A stretch of DNA of 64,000 bases from Medicago truncatula (GCF_003473485.1 NC_053043.1:8938001-9002000); one strand, 5' to 3'. Counted from the first letter of the stretch, positions 23,860-37,069 are shown. The notes: generated by a model from the letters alone, not told the origin. Made by a program: numbers and translations.

Positions 23860-26800
23860 GAGTTTTAGTGAAAATACTTGTTTAGTTTTGTTAGAACCTT
23901 CAAATTTTAATTTGATAAAAGTGAAAAATGTGCATTTGATTGAAGATTTTACACTAATGTCTACATCAAAGTATTTTAAAAGTATAAAGATCTAAATATA
24001 AATTACTTCCCTTGTTCAAGCTCAATTGCAATGAAATCAATCTAATTCATAGTTACGTTCATCAAACATTCACTAAAACCCAAGGTAAATAGAAACGTAA
24101 GCTGAGAAAAAAATATTTCTCTTTTTTGTTTTCTTTCTTCATGAAATGGAATTGTTATTCTATTCGTTTTGGGAAAATTCGTTCCATTTGCCACTTGGAT
24201 TTATTTTGGCAAGTTGGCTACTTGAACATCAAATCAGCATAAAATGTGTTTGTACATTTTGACAATGATCTTATTGTCGTGTTCTGTTCCAATCTCGATC
24301 GATGAGTACCATGATCTTGGTTTTTGTTTTAGCTTTGCATAGATGATCTAAAGGGAAAAAATTTGTCTTTGTTAAAAAATTATGCATTTGTATGCAAATT
24401 TTTATTTTTTATCTTCGTCCTTAATATGATATAGGCTATTCGAATTACACAATAACAAACTAAATTCGAAACAATCTTGACCGTTATTTTGAGATCCATC
24501 CAACGGTGGAAATAAAAACTGGTTGACACACCAAATTTGAATGTGATGATACTCCTTTGTTATTAGGGTTGATCCAATAATCTTTAGAAGCAAGTTATTA
24601 GGGTTGATCTAATAATCTTTAGAAGCAAGTGAGGTATAAAGCAAGTTTTAATATGTGTGGCCTTTTTGTCTCCACATGAGGTTTTTTTGCTTGTAGGCCT
24701 AAAGCGAGAGTTTTAGCATATTTATCTTTGGCTGCCTTGATTGTTAACTTTGTTTTTTTGGTGTTAACTCTCATTTTCAGAGGAATGAGCCCTGATAATC
24801 AAGAGTTCGACCGTAAAATAACTATAGTATAGTTTGACCAAAAATTGTTCTACCTAATAACACCACTAATTGTTAAATAAGATACGCCACAAACTTGTAT
24901 ATTAATTTGAATTGAATTATTCATGAAAGGTTTAGTTATTTATTCACAATATCTCAACTATTCTCTCTCCATTACATATTATTTTGATCAAGTGCTGGTA
25001 TCTTGTCTTTTTCTTTAAAAAAATAGAAATTCAATTTCATGCTCGGCAATAATCAATGTCTCTCCAATCTATCATATCAGTTTACTTTCTAAAGAAGGAG
25101 ATATCCATTTGATTGCTACTTGCTTTCTAAATTCTAAGTTTCTAATTTGAGGAATCAAAAGACACCTAATAATGACATATTATAAACTATATTGGACAGA
25201 TAGCAACCAAACTAATTTTAATCATATTAACAATCTAAAGTTGGAAACAATCTTGGATATATGAAAACCAACTTAAACAAATACCAATAGCATAGGGAAA
25301 TTAAATAATTAGAAAGAAGCAGAAAAAGTAGGGCGGTTTAAGGTTTGTAACTAAACTAAGTATATTAGATAATAGTATTAATATTCACTCTGATTTATAA
25401 AATTTGTATGGAGAATTTCAACTTTAGTCATAATATTCTTGATTAGGACCACAAATACAACTTCACCAATCTGTGTCGAATAATGAATGGCTAATGTAAA
25501 ACAACAAAACAAATTTTCATCATGTTACAAAATCTATTGGTGTTAAACTGAAACAAGTTTGTGTTGTATAAGATTCATGTGCATTCTCAGCCTCCAGACT
25601 CATTACACATGAACAGTCCGATACATTAAAGTTTTTGCGTATGCAGAGTCCGGAAACCATACTCGATTTTTTTTTACTCAAGAACAATACAGAAATTGCG
25701 TTTTTTGTTTATTTATGAAATTGTGGTTTTAATTAATACGACAAATCTGAATGCATCGTGGGTTTGTTGAAATTACGGTGAGCTACCATATTTTTACAAA
25801 AGATACACGTTGTGGCTCATCGTAATTTTGACGAATACCAAAAGCTACAGCCATATTTGCATTATCGAATAAATATTGATCACTTTTTGGGTCAAAGGGC
25901 ATCACCCTATATAGCAAATTGGCAGTGCGTAAACTTTGATGAAAGTGACCAGACAAGTTAAAAATACAGTCAGGTAGCTGATAAGATAAGATAAATATCT
26001 GTATACTTTTCTTGATTGAGCTTTTTTTAATATAGAATGATTTTCTTCTTATGACAAATTTTGTCTTTGTTAAAATGTAGTAGCATTAGCATATCCATGC
26101 ATAAACAGTAAGTTTATTATTTGATAGTAGTTGATGAACCTGTGACAAATATGTGAATGAGTTTATTACGATTAAACTAACAGATAAAATTTAAAGTTTA
26201 CTAGTTTAAAAGTAAATAGTTGAACCAATTATATTGCAACCCACCAAAGGGCAAGCTGTTAGTTTCTATAGGAGGGTCTGTACACCCCATGGCAAGATTC
26301 TAAACCCTTCCTCGCAGGGACGTGTCTTAGGCCCAACCGTTTGTTATAGCTAGGGGGCGACTAGGGTGAGGGAGGCGATAGCCCTCGCAGTACGGTTCAG
26401 TGGTTTTATTGTAATCTGAATCGTAGTAACTAGTAATATATATTGCTTGTAAAACTAACATGGGTTTTAATGAGTTACATCCATGGATTCATATACGGGA
26501 AAGACTAGATCTCAAACATGGAGAAGCAAAGATCAATTACGAGAGAACCACGACGTTTCCCCTTATAACAAAATATACATGGAAGATGATTTTTGTTATG
26601 TACTTTTTTTTTTGTAAGAGCATATATTTTTCTTATCTACTTACTTAAATCATGTGAGTGATGATAAAATCAACAATCATGCATGGCTATTTTTTCACAT
26701 TGCGACAAATTAACCAGTGTTTATCAATCATCATACTAAATGCTTCTCCACTCAACGAGAGAAACAATTCATTCCCATTTTTGCTTTTATACTTTTGCAA

Positions 26801-27120
26801 GGGCATTCATTCATTTTTGTTATCCTTTTCCATTTTCTTTTCTACTTTTGCTTTTACTTTGGATGGCACGCCAGCTTTTGAGATGAGAAAGCGATTCAGC
26901 ACTAAGGTACTCTACAAGGCTTGCTGTTGCATTTCTCCTGCTTAAGCTTTATCAGCATACAAGACAACTTAAAATATCAGGAGAAACCCGCACACGCCAA
27001 ACATTAGATGGAACACATGCGAGTACACACCGAAAAAAGATAAAAATAACGCACAGATTGAACGTGGTTCGGCACCTCATACCTGCATTCATGAAAACAT
27101 CTCAGCATAAAGTATGCACT
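23860..27120. other. Gene-free spacer
   Basis: Between ACC oxidase and the SINE at 27123. It holds a short inverted repeat at 25770-25830 (ATTACGGTGAGCTACCA against TGGCTCATCGTAAT) and a tandem 35-bp duplication at 24560-24629. A GC-rich patch lies at about 26260-26400. Open frames at 26460-26945 have no domain. No gene is supported. Confidence 0.45.
24560..24629. repeat. Tandem duplication, 2 x 35 bp
   Basis: The unit TTATTAGGGTTGAT(C/T)(C/T)AATAATCTTTAGAAGCAAG is present twice head to tail with one or two differences. Confidence 0.9.
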
Positions 27121-27122
27121 GT

Positions 27123-27235
27123 AACCTCAAGGTGCTAACTCGGTGGTAAGAGTTTAGCATTGTAACCGCAAGGTGCTGAGTTCAAATCCCCACTGGGACG
27201 GCTGTAAAATGGTTATTAGTCCAATAATTGGATTA
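27123..27235 (+). mobile_element. SINE-like sequence
   Basis: GGTGCTAACTCGGTGGTAAGAG (box-A-like) and GTGCTGAGTTCAAATCCCC (box-B-like) in the spacing of a tRNA-derived SINE head. Related to the copy in ACC oxidase intron 3. Confidence 0.5.
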
Positions 27236-27677
27236 CATCAAAGTAAGACAGCAAACCATGTCTACTAAACAAATAAACTCAATGTAGCAAATCAAAACCT
27301 CGCTGTAAAATGGTCAATACAAGCAGCATTTGATAGAATAAATAATCAAACAAACCTTTTCAAGTTATCATGGGAGCAAAACATTGCAACAACATATTCA
27401 TTTGATAGCAAGAGAACAAGAACAATAGACTAATCTTTGGTTTGTGAAATTAATTATTGGAAACTCAATCAAAAAAATAATATTCAGAAATAATTTGCTT
27501 ATGGTAGAATTTCATGGGAAAACAGCTGCAGAACTATCCAAAATTTTCAATTTGTGTTTAAAAGGATTCCAGAACAGAAGTTCATTTTGAGCTCAAATTA
27601 TGAAGGAAATTCTGTCCATAGGCTTCATTGGAGACACATCATTCTTTCATCTCAAATTCGACCACATTCATTGTTAT

Positions 27678-29057
27678 CTATTTCATCGTTTTGATTACAT
27701 TGTGTGTTCTCGGTGATCCCTTTATTTTTTCATCCCTTGCATTTCCATTGAAACAATGCTTCTTCAAAATCCCCGAAACATCAGCCTCAGAAGCCCCAGC
27801 AATCTTGAACCGTTCGACAGAAGCATCCAACTTTTTCTTCCAATCACTCATTCCCAGTTTAAATTCCACTTGAGATCTTTCAAACAACATATTCCCCCAA
27901 AAAAGATGAATCTGTGATCTCATACCAACACTTCCTTGCTCACCAAGTTTTCCTTTTTCCAAGTTCTCCCACGCATCATTCGCGGCTGTCATCTTCTCCT
28001 CCGCAACATCAAAAAGCCGAAGTGTTTCTTTACCTAAATCCATCTTATTAGCTATCCCAAAAGACCAATTAAGCTTAGCCAATTCAAATTGTTGTTGTCC
28101 AATAGCTAATAATCCCTCATAAAAATCAGGTTTAATCACAACTGCTTGTTCATACTTTTCTCTAGCTAAATAGTATTTTTCCTGAACAAAATCAAATTCA
28201 GATTCGTTCATCACTAAAACCTCATTCTCATTTTCATCCATTCTAACAAATTTCCTAGCAGCACACATGTGAACATTTCCCCAATTGAAAAACGCCAAAG
28301 CAGCAACCTCTTGAAACTTAAATTCAGCTTTGTCAAGCAAATCTTGAGCTTCATCACTAGTCACAGTTTCTTCAAGCGCATCTGAACAAAACTCGGTTCC
28401 AAGATCATGAAAATCAATATATTTATCTGTTCCAACACGTGACCGAAATAACTGAGCGAATTCGTATAACCAATCATCAATCTCTAGATTCTCTACTACT
28501 TTATTGCATTCAGTACACATTTTCTCATCCAAGACACAATCTAGAGGTTTCTGTTTTTCATTGTTTTCTTCTTCTTTTTCTTCTTTCAACAAAGGTGGTT
28601 CGTGTTCGGGACTAACTTCGACGATATATAGTTTCAGAATTTCAACTGAATCGGTTTTATATACGCAAGATTCGGCGAATCTGAGTTCTTCCGTGGAGGT
28701 TATAGTCACAAGATCATCGTCATTATCTTTGTACTTTATCAAAACTGATCTTGAGATTGGAAATTTTTCCTTTACTATATCTCTTAATAATCTGAAGCTG
28801 CAATTTATTGGCATTTGGGCTAGCCTTATGTCGTCATCGTAAACAAGCTTCAACTGCCTCCATGCAATCTTAACATCTTCCTTCTGGTTTTCTTTAAGGT
28901 GTTCATTCGTTGGACCGAGCTTGGGCTCGCGAAGGCGACGTGAAATCTGATCGGACTTTTTTGGGCTAGGGTGAGGTTCGAAAGCGATATTCGATGACGA
29001 TGGGGAATTTGGTTGCGAAACGTTACCTTTTTTTCTTCTACTCCCAGATCTTCTCAT
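27678..29057 (-). CDS. PB1 domain protein with TPR-like C-terminal region (Phox/CLMP1-related)
   Basis: A single-exon gene of 459 residues. Residues 1-60 are basic and Ser/Pro-rich, probably disordered. Residues about 66-148 form a PB1 domain: the conserved Lys sits in RQLKLVY (about 70), and the OPCA acidic motif is YKDNDDDLVTITSTEEL (about 109-125), so both interaction faces look present. An acidic Glu/Lys linker follows (155-170). Residues about 195-440 are helical and match the region after PB1 in the plant Phox1-4/CLMP1 group (LYEFAQLFRSRVG, FFNWGNVHM, EKYEQAVVIKPDFYEGLLAIGQQQFE, FWGNMLFERSQVEFKLG). Family members usually also carry TPRs before PB1; those are missing here. Known relatives act as scaffolds or co-chaperone-like factors; the precise role of this one is unknown. 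Confidence 0.88.
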   Translation of the reverse strand: MRRSGSRRKKGNVSQPNSPSSSNIAFEPHPSPKKSDQISRRLREPKLGPTNEHLKENQKEDVKIAWRQLKLVYDDDIRLAQMPINCSFRLLRDIVKEKFPISRSVLIKYKDNDDDLVTITSTEELRFAESCVYKTDSVEILKLYIVEVSPEHEPPLLKEEKEEENNEKQKPLDCVLDEKMCTECNKVVENLEIDDWLYEFAQLFRSRVGTDKYIDFHDLGTEFCSDALEETVTSDEAQDLLDKAEFKFQEVAALAFFNWGNVHMCAARKFVRMDENENEVLVMNESEFDFVQEKYYLAREKYEQAVVIKPDFYEGLLAIGQQQFELAKLNWSFGIANKMDLGKETLRLFDVAEEKMTAANDAWENLEKGKLGEQGSVGMRSQIHLFWGNMLFERSQVEFKLGMSDWKKKLDASVERFKIAGASEADVSGILKKHCFNGNARDEKIKGSPRTHNVIKTMK

Positions 29058-29059
29058 TT

Positions 29060-30949
29060 TTAAAGTTATCTATTTGAATCGCTCAAACATGCATGCACGT
29101 ATAGTTGGGGATACCTTTGATTGATTTGTGAATAAAACGTGGAAATGGACATGTAAATCTAAATCAATGCTGGCGGTATTTGCAATGAAGGAGATAGATA
29201 CATGGGAAAGAGAAACTTACATGTGTGACAAGATGGTATCCATTGGATATGGTGATCCCTTTTTTTTCATGTTTTTCCAGTGATAATATAAAGAAAACTG
29301 TTCTCACCAGGAAAAATAGAGACAAAATTGTAATGGAAAGGATCATACAAGATCTTCTCTCACTTTTATACTTTCAGAAAATGGCCATTTCTATTGATTC
29401 TGACTATACCTATCAATTTTTTTTGGGCAAGTTTGCACAATGAATATAATATTTATTTTGTTAATGATATTTTTATTTAATATTTAACAATATATGTATG
29501 TACTTCTTTCAACCAAAAAAAAAAATGTATGTGCTATTATTTTCAACTTTCCTATTTGAGGCGTGTCAGACACTAAATGTGGGTGCATCTTTCAGTCGAG
29601 ATCCAAACTTTGATTCGTCACGTTGTGGTAGTCTAACCCGTTTTGTGTCACTTAACATTCGTTGGTCTTTTATTTTTTAACTTAAATTTAATTTTTCATC
29701 ATAGTGTTTTCTAATTAAAAAAAGTATATCTAAATTATGGAAAGAAACATATCATAAAAAGATAGAGAACCACCACCAACCTCGGAGAAAGTTTACAATA
29801 AAATTTGTGTATTTTCAAATTCAAGCTCAAATCGCAATTAATACAAGTGTAATAATATATTTTGTGTCCTACCTTAGGAACCAATCTATTCTTATGGATG
29901 CTTTCACCATTGTTAAACAGATAGTGGTAGGGTGAGGTAGGAAAATAAATAAATGGTTTGTGAGTGAACCATCACTCATTACCGTAGATATATTTTCATA
30001 ATATTTAATGTATCAAATCAAGGAACGGAAACATTTTTTCACTCAAGGAAATGAAACTTAAAAGGTTGGTGGTCTAAATATGATACTATAACTTGTCCAT
30101 TCAAAAACAGAGGAGCTATACTTTCAATACAGTAGCATTCATTCTTAAACAACGAACTAATATATGATAAAAACCAACAGGTCAGCCGATCCGGCTGGTT
30201 TAGTGAAAAACTAGACCTAGCCGATTCAATCGGTCTTCATCTAGAGATATATCTTTAAATCAATCTTCATTCTAAAAATGTTTCTGCACACGACACAATG
30301 TCAACAACTAGATTCTAAACAGGTTTAAATTAGCAAGCTCAGCAAAAAGTCTTTTAATAGCAGTTTGAATTCTCTACAACAGTAAACGCTCGTTTGTATT
30401 AATCAAACAGCTCTAAAGTCACATCACTTGTGCAGCCACAATAGGATGGGTGTGGAAGGTGTTCAAAAATGATGCACACTGTCATTAGAGCTTGAGCTTA
30501 AGTTAACCATTTGACAGAAACACTTTTTTGCATTGAATCATTAAAAATTACACAACATTCCCCTATTATTGCACTTTAGGGAGAAGAGGAATATAACTGA
30601 TTTCTTGTTTAATTAATTCTAGCTGGGCTGAACAAGATCTGGATTGCCTATCTATGGTAGAAGTTTCATGAAAAAAATGCTCTTTAAATTATATTTATCT
30701 TTGAAGTATATAAAATACAAATATAGTCACTGTTGCTTTAATTAAAGCATACATAATCGAATAAATTTTGAAGAAAAAAAAAAATTGCTCATACACCCTC
30801 ATTGTAGAGGAATCTCATCCAAATTTCAACTATTTACTGACTGTAATCATTATTTCTATATCATACTGTAGAGGAATTTACCTCGTATTCTATTTCTTTA
30901 TACAGTAGAGGAATTTTGAATGAATGTGTGATGTATTGTACTCCATGTC
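29060..30949. other. Spacer between PB1/TPR gene and PTOX 3' end
   Basis: 5' region of the PB1/TPR gene on one side, 3' region of PTOX on the other. AT-rich, with short frames lacking domains. In the PTOX 3' region the phrase GTAGAGGAAT is repeated three times (about 30806-30914). Confidence 0.45.
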
Positions 30950-33900
30950 TTACTTCACCTTAGCTGGATTAGAAGTAACAGATTTCTTTATACAGTCTAC
31001 AATTCCTTCACAGCCTGCTTCAATTGTACAGACTGATTCATCATCATCCTCTGCATCTGCATATGAATGAGGCGACCGGAGGTTCCCATAAGTTTGGCAA
31101 GCCCTCATTGTCTTGCAATGTTCAGCTTCATCGTCTCTGATGTTTAGAAATACATCGTACAGATTATCTAGAAGGGAAATAAAAAATAACCAACGTGAGA
31201 AATTTTACTGCTTTAAAAAAATCATAGGCAGTGAAGCATTTGATATGGTCCCCAGACCCTGGTATTCTGACTGAATTATACAAGCAAAGGGGTTTTTATT
31301 AGGGATAACTACACAGGAACGGTGCACCATATTCACAAAAGATAAACAATGTTTAGGGTGTGATAAATGAGTAACCACTTAATTAAACATTTGAGTTTTA
31401 TTCTTAAATTGGACTTTTTTTAGCAAAATGCCCCGCGCCCCTTGCAAAGAAAATAAAAATGGTTGTATCAGACACAACAAAGTCAGTATATAAATGAATG
31501 TTGAACCAGGTTTCAAGACATACCTATCGTAGGCCTTCTAGTATTTGGAACCCTGGAGGTTTGAAATTCATCTGAAGAAAATGATATTGGAAGTGTGAAA
31601 TTCCAGTTTTTTTGCCTCGAGTGGACAAATCTAGGTAGAAATATAATGGAAAACTTACCAAATAAATACAAGTCACCTCCTGTATAATAATTCACAGCAA
31701 CCTCAGGAGCTGGCATTTTTTTCAACTCCTCTACAAAAAATTTACCAACCAGGTTAGTTACTTATTAATCACATGGAACAAAAACACTATATAATAAAAG
31801 ATGAATGTGAAGGAAATCTAAACAATTTTGGAACCTTCATTGATTAAGATTATTAATATATCATGTATTTACTAAATGATCAATGCAGGACCATCTATTT
31901 GCTTTCATTTATTTTCTGATATTGACAAAAGAACGTCATAACAGAACAAGATAGTTTAAAACAAAAAGCTGAGTCTCTACACGGCTAGAATAATCTTGGC
32001 TTGTCAATTATTCTGCCATACTTCAGCCTAACGGCTCGCCCACAACTGATTTCATACCAAATAAATCATGATTCAAGAGCAAGATAAGTATGATTCAATG
32101 GTTTTATGGCCAACACTTAATTATGAAAACATAAAACCAAACCTATAAACGGTTAACATGTACAATTGCTTTCTTACTAATACATAAAAGAAAAGAGAGA
32201 ACATCCCAAATACCTCCTTGTTCCTTGATAAATTTGTCATAAGTTTCAAATGCATGACTCTCTACGCATTCTGAAAAGTGATCTGCACTTGCAATGAATC
32301 ATAAACACATATCAGATATTGAAGAACCAAGCAGACAGGTTGGAATGCTAGAATGTGTAATTCAGTAAAACATGGTACTTTTGATTATTTAGCAAAAGCA
32401 AACTAGATCAGTCTGTACATGTCATCTCATATACTTCCAAATAAGTGCCAATTTTTCATTTGGTCTCTTTGAAACTTATCATATGCTTGGAACTTCATGT
32501 CACTAAATTTTTATGATTAACACAGCCAAAAATTTGAAAGATGTAGCAGGGATAATAATGAAGCAAAAATTAAGCATGTAATACTTACATGCCATTCTTG
32601 GGCTTATTAAATACATTAAAGCTGTCATGAAGTAATAAAATATTGCAATATGTTGAGCAAGAAACCGGTCAAACCACCAAGCATTCCCTCCAAGTTCCTG
32701 CAACCATAGACCCAAACTTATTGCATGCAATAAAGTATGTGAATATTAGAGTTCATGTGCATGTCATTTCATACTGCAGAACTTGAGAAATACCATTCTG
32801 TGATTATTTTCCTAAACTACAAATCTGAACGTAGTTAGTGAAAGATACCCCTCAATTTTTGTCTCTTTTCAGTGAAGTCTTATAATTCAACCCATGTGTT
32901 AATATTCACAGTATTTTCAACTACCGACTCTTCAAAAACAAATCTTATGGATAGACTGCTACCAAGATTTTGCAGGATGACATCTTTTGAGTACAAAACA
33001 ACAAGATACCAGAACATTAAAGGAAAAAAGTTGCCAAGGATCTTACTTCCATGATGAGCAAATGATGCATTTCATTCCAGCTCTCGGCAAAATGCACTTT
33101 CAGATAATCCGCTCGTCTCCACCAACCAAAACTCTCATACATGTGGAGAATTGACATAAAGGCTGCCACAAATATATAACAATAGTTAATACTTATGCTG
33201 AAATGTCACAATCACACTGCACTGTGACTCCCTACATTTACAAGTAATTAGACAAATATTTGAATGTGATACTAAATTAGTATAGTAATTTTCATGTACT
33301 GCTAATGAATTTCAAGTTCACTATATTATAATGAATTTTAGAAGAAAACCAACAGCTGGTATACATATCCTTTTCTTTTTTGATATAAAAAGAAAAAAGG
33401 GTATAATCATGTGTAGCAGTGAGAAGTAGGTTGTCAAACTCAATTGCATACGAAAACTCTTCGAATCCTCATAAACTCGATTAGTCAATTCATAAGAGCT
33501 TTTAATACAAAAAAAAAATGTAAAACATATCATAGTATCTTTACACAACTTACTACGTGCACACTTAATAAAATAAACTAGATGGGTTGAAAGCTCCATC
33601 AGACCAGATGCCCAGCCAGACCATGTTAGACCAGGCTCAAATTTACAGCAGAGTGAAGAATGGTGGAACTAAGTTCCCCTCATTGAAGATGGGTTTAGCA
33701 CAGTAGAGCTAGATTGCAGGTCATTAAGGTTGAGTTGATTCACGTTGTTGGCCTGTCAAATTCATTGCAAACTTGCGACGATGTGTCTGTTCATATTTTT
33801 TAGCTCAGGGCAGTGTTTATGTTGGGAACTATGAGAATTAGACTGGGAAAAAAAAAAAAAAAAAAAAAAAAAAAACACCGCACATCTCCTTTGGAAATGG

Positions 33901-34897
33901 GACATTACATACATCTATGGAGTTGAGTGATACAATCGTGAAGTTAATGTTTTTGTACACAGTGAAGCCTTCTGTTGCATTTTGGGTTTTTAACAAACAC
34001 AGAGTAAATCTTCATTTTGGTCCCTAAATGTGTAGGTGTAAGGTTGTATCCCAACCCTAAATGTATTGAAAGTACAAAAAACATCTTTTGAGTTTGTATT
34101 TTGTAAGTAATTTCACGGACTAAACTAACTAATGAAAGAGACATCCGATGACCAAACTCACTTAACGCATTCATTGTTTTGATTTTATTTTTTTAAAACT
34201 CGGTATCAGGCTTAAGGACAGACTAATCCGAATTCTACACAGAAAGCATGTGAATCTATTTAACATTACACAAACCATTTTGTAAGCAATTTAACTCAAT
34301 TTTGATGTTCATAGTCGTAAACTGATACAATTCTACACAGAGTTTAACAGATGGATATTTGAAAGGCGTAAGCATGATATAGAAAATAGAACTTACCAAA
34401 ATAAGGGACTCTTGCTATAGTTTCAAGCACAAAAAACCTTGCATAATTTCTATCACGGTACAAAGCATCAAGTATCTTTATGACAGAGTCCTGAAAATCA
34501 ACAATTGAAGCTGAAAATGAGTAATAAACAACAAAAACGACAAAATGACAAATCCAATCCAATATCTGATTAAAATAAAAAAAAATTAATTTACCGTGAG
34601 AAAAATATTAACGGATTGTTCAACTTTAATAACCCCTTTTTCCCAAGCACTAGTAGATGAAGTATCATCGTCATTAGTTGAATTTTCAGTAACGGAATCT
34701 AAAGGAGAGGTTTTAGAAGGAAAAGTGTTTTGTGTAATAACTTTATCTTCTTTATCTTGTAACAAAGACGAACGAATTCTGAAAAGTGGAGGACGAAATG
34801 AAAGAGGACGAAAGATTAGAGAGTTTCGTGAAGATGATAATTTGTTAAGAGGTGTGATTGGAAAGAGCGAAGAAGAGAACATCGCCGTCGACGCCAT
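30950..34897 (-). CDS. PTOX: Plastid terminal oxidase (alternative oxidase family, IMMUTANS)
   Basis: A thylakoid di-iron quinol oxidase that passes electrons from plastoquinol to O2; needed for carotenoid desaturation in developing plastids. Exons in transcription order: 34897-34595, 34490-34397, 33162-33047, 32697-32589, 32282-32214, 31730-31659, 31571-31524 and 31167-30950; together 342 residues, close to the family length. The N-terminus (MASTAMFSSSLFPITP) is a typical Ser/Thr-rich transit peptide. Di-iron ligands are visible: Glu in VLETIARVPYF, Glu and His in WNEMHHLL, Glu in ECVESHAFETY, and Glu and His in DDEAEHC. The 48-nt exon at 31524-31571 encodes DEFQTSRVPNTRRPTI, the 16-residue segment peculiar to PTOX and absent from mitochondrial AOX. 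All junctions are GT..AG and keep frame. Likely functional. Confidence 0.96.
33848..33875. repeat. Poly(A) tract in PTOX intron 2
   Basis: A run of 28 A. It may be the tail of a small retroposon on the plus strand, but no target duplication was identified. Confidence 0.8.
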
Positions 34898-34903
34898 GTT
34901 AAA

Positions 34904-35830
34904 TGGTGGTGAGTTTTCTTCTTTTAAGTGGAAAGGGCAAAGGAAAGTGTTGTTAGTTGTGTTTGGAATGTATGGTATGGTATTTGTCGTTTGGCTGGTT
35001 TAATTGTATTGTAGTGTAGTTTGGCATTTAGGACCATTCCGGCGACTATTAGTTTAGTCAGTTCTTACGCATCAGCATATTCTGTGTGAATAAGGGTCCG
35101 GCACGGTAGTGGATTTTTAGGAGAAAGATATTTGTGTTAGTTGTAGATCAATAAACCCTGATTTTGTAAGATATTTGGTCTGTTTTTTTTTTTAGGAAAG
35201 TCACCTTGGTTATAATAATCTCTAATTTATTGAAATTTTAAAATAATCTATCAAGCCTCACGATAATTTTTTTCATGCAAATATTGAAATGATAACAAGT
35301 AAATGTTTATAAAAACTTGTATGACAACAAGTATGTATATTGAATGACTAATATGACAATATTAATTAAATATTTTAATATCAGAATTATTTTGACTAAT
35401 GATATGCACAATCATGAGACTATGTCTATTTTGATGCATTGAAGAACTATTGTGACTACTTATTACACATTCAGACACCAAAGTGATTATTATCTTAATT
35501 TTTACCATGTCAACTTTTAATTATATTAGTCATTCTCAAAATATGGTAGAGACTAAATTAATAGTAAACATTTAAAATATAAAAACTTAATTTATAGTAA
35601 GAAGTTAAATTTTGAGGACCAAATTCATAGTTTGGTAGAGTTTGGAGACATTTTTAAAATGTTCCTAACCTTATAAATTTATTTAAGAGTATCTTACAAA
35701 AGGGTAGCACATGGGTGACATTGTGGTTGAAAATATTTGTGGTATTGGTCAATCACAATGTCACAAGTGTACAGAAAAACAAAAACAAAATCTTGTGAAA
35801 GAGAGAAGAAAGCCACTCGTAACATTGTGG
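34904..35830. other. PTOX upstream region and spacer
   Basis: PTOX is transcribed leftwards, so its promoter lies here. The first 150 bp are richer in G on the plus strand. The rest is AT-rich with no gene. Confidence 0.45.
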
Positions 35831-35832
35831 TT

Positions 35833-36385
35833 GACCAATATTAATTTTTCTTCTGTCATCTTTTCTCCCAGAACACTAGAAGCATTGTCAATGTCAAGAA
35901 TGTTCATATGAAAGTCTTAGATAGATTCATCATCTTTCATCCTAAGATTTTCAAACTTGGTAGTAAGAAGTTGCAATTTTGACATCCTCGCTTAGATGTG
36001 CCTTCATGAGTAGTTCACGGGATATTCTATGCATCCTTGGCCACAATACAATTATTTATTAACCTGGACATATTCTTATCAACCCCATTAAACAAGGTGT
36101 TCAAGGCTTTGGAGTTTCCAAGAGCAAGTTCATCTTCTTCTCCTCTTCAGGTTTTAACTCAGTTGTGTCTTTTCCATCCTTATACTTTACCAATGGATGT
36201 TCTCAACCTTTGAGAACTGCTTTCCAAGTTTTACTGTCAATAGATTTAAGAAATGTCACCATGCACAGTTTTCAGTAGTCATAATTAGACTCATCCAGAA
36301 CAGGTGGTTTGTTAACAAGTCCTCATTCCTTTTCAATAGTACCAGAAAATATCTTCCCTGGAGCTCACCAAGAAACAGAACAGGG
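35833..36385 (-). pseudogene. Ty1/copia gag remnant
   Basis: Read on the minus strand, pieces in shifting frames match the plant copia gag (UBN2-type) pattern: YDYWKTRM-like start, MVTFLKSIDSKTWKAV, ELALGNSKALNTLFNGVDKN, then LLTTKFENLRMKDDESI-stop-DFHMNILDI and ASSVLGEKMTEEKL. At least one stop codon and several frame changes make it non-functional. Nothing of protease, integrase or reverse transcriptase was found to the left. Confidence 0.75.
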
Positions 36386-36386
36386 T

Positions 36387-36402
36387 GCCCACTTTGATGC
36401 CA
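36387..36402 (-). other. Probable primer binding site of the copia element
   Basis: On the minus strand TGGCATCAAAGTGGGC follows the LTR end directly. It resembles the initiator-tRNA-Met primer site of copia elements (TGG.ATCA.AG) with changes. Confidence 0.5.
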
Positions 36403-37069
36403 ATTGAAATTCTAGCACGCAGTAAAAGATGCTGAGCACGATGTCAAGACACGAGGAATGTCGAGTACAATGTCAAGACATTGTGACAATACAAATAACA
36501 AACTAAAGATAAAAGCTGAAAGTAAATTGCACAAGTTATTTGTAACACCCTACTTCTATTAAAGCAATTAAACATGCGAATAATACATTTATTCAAGAAA
36601 TAGAGATTACGTCTTATTCAAAATTCAAAAACCGATAGACATGTATGTAAACCTCAACAGTTACAGCGGAATATAAATCAGAGTGATCAAATATATACAT
36701 GCCATGAGCAAATAAATCATATCCCAAAGATAAATCTCAAAACCCAAACATACGGGTAGTCAACAACAAAATAATAATCCAAATGAGAATATAAACAACC
36801 TAATCTAGACCGACACGACAAGCCTAGATCAGAGCCGACACGACACCGATATCGGAGGAAGCTCCCGATATCCCAAGCAAAGACTCACCGAGACTACTCC
36901 TGCACAACGTCTACTCACCCATACAGGCAAGTAGGCGGTTAAAACCACTGGGGGTAAGCATTACATTATCATAATCCAAATAACAGTTAACATGAATATT
37001 TCAATTTAAACATCATGCACTTGATCAATAATAATTACACATTAATACTTACATCACACCCCGATGTTT

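Noticed and set aside
28504-28842. 112-codon plus-strand open frame
   Set aside because: Antisense shadow of the intronless PB1/TPR gene; Ser/Phe-rich composition reflects the reversed acidic linker.
34596-35003. 135-codon plus-strand open frame
   Set aside because: It lies antisense to the first PTOX exon, and its protein shows only the reverse complement of the transit peptide region. No domain, no exon partners.
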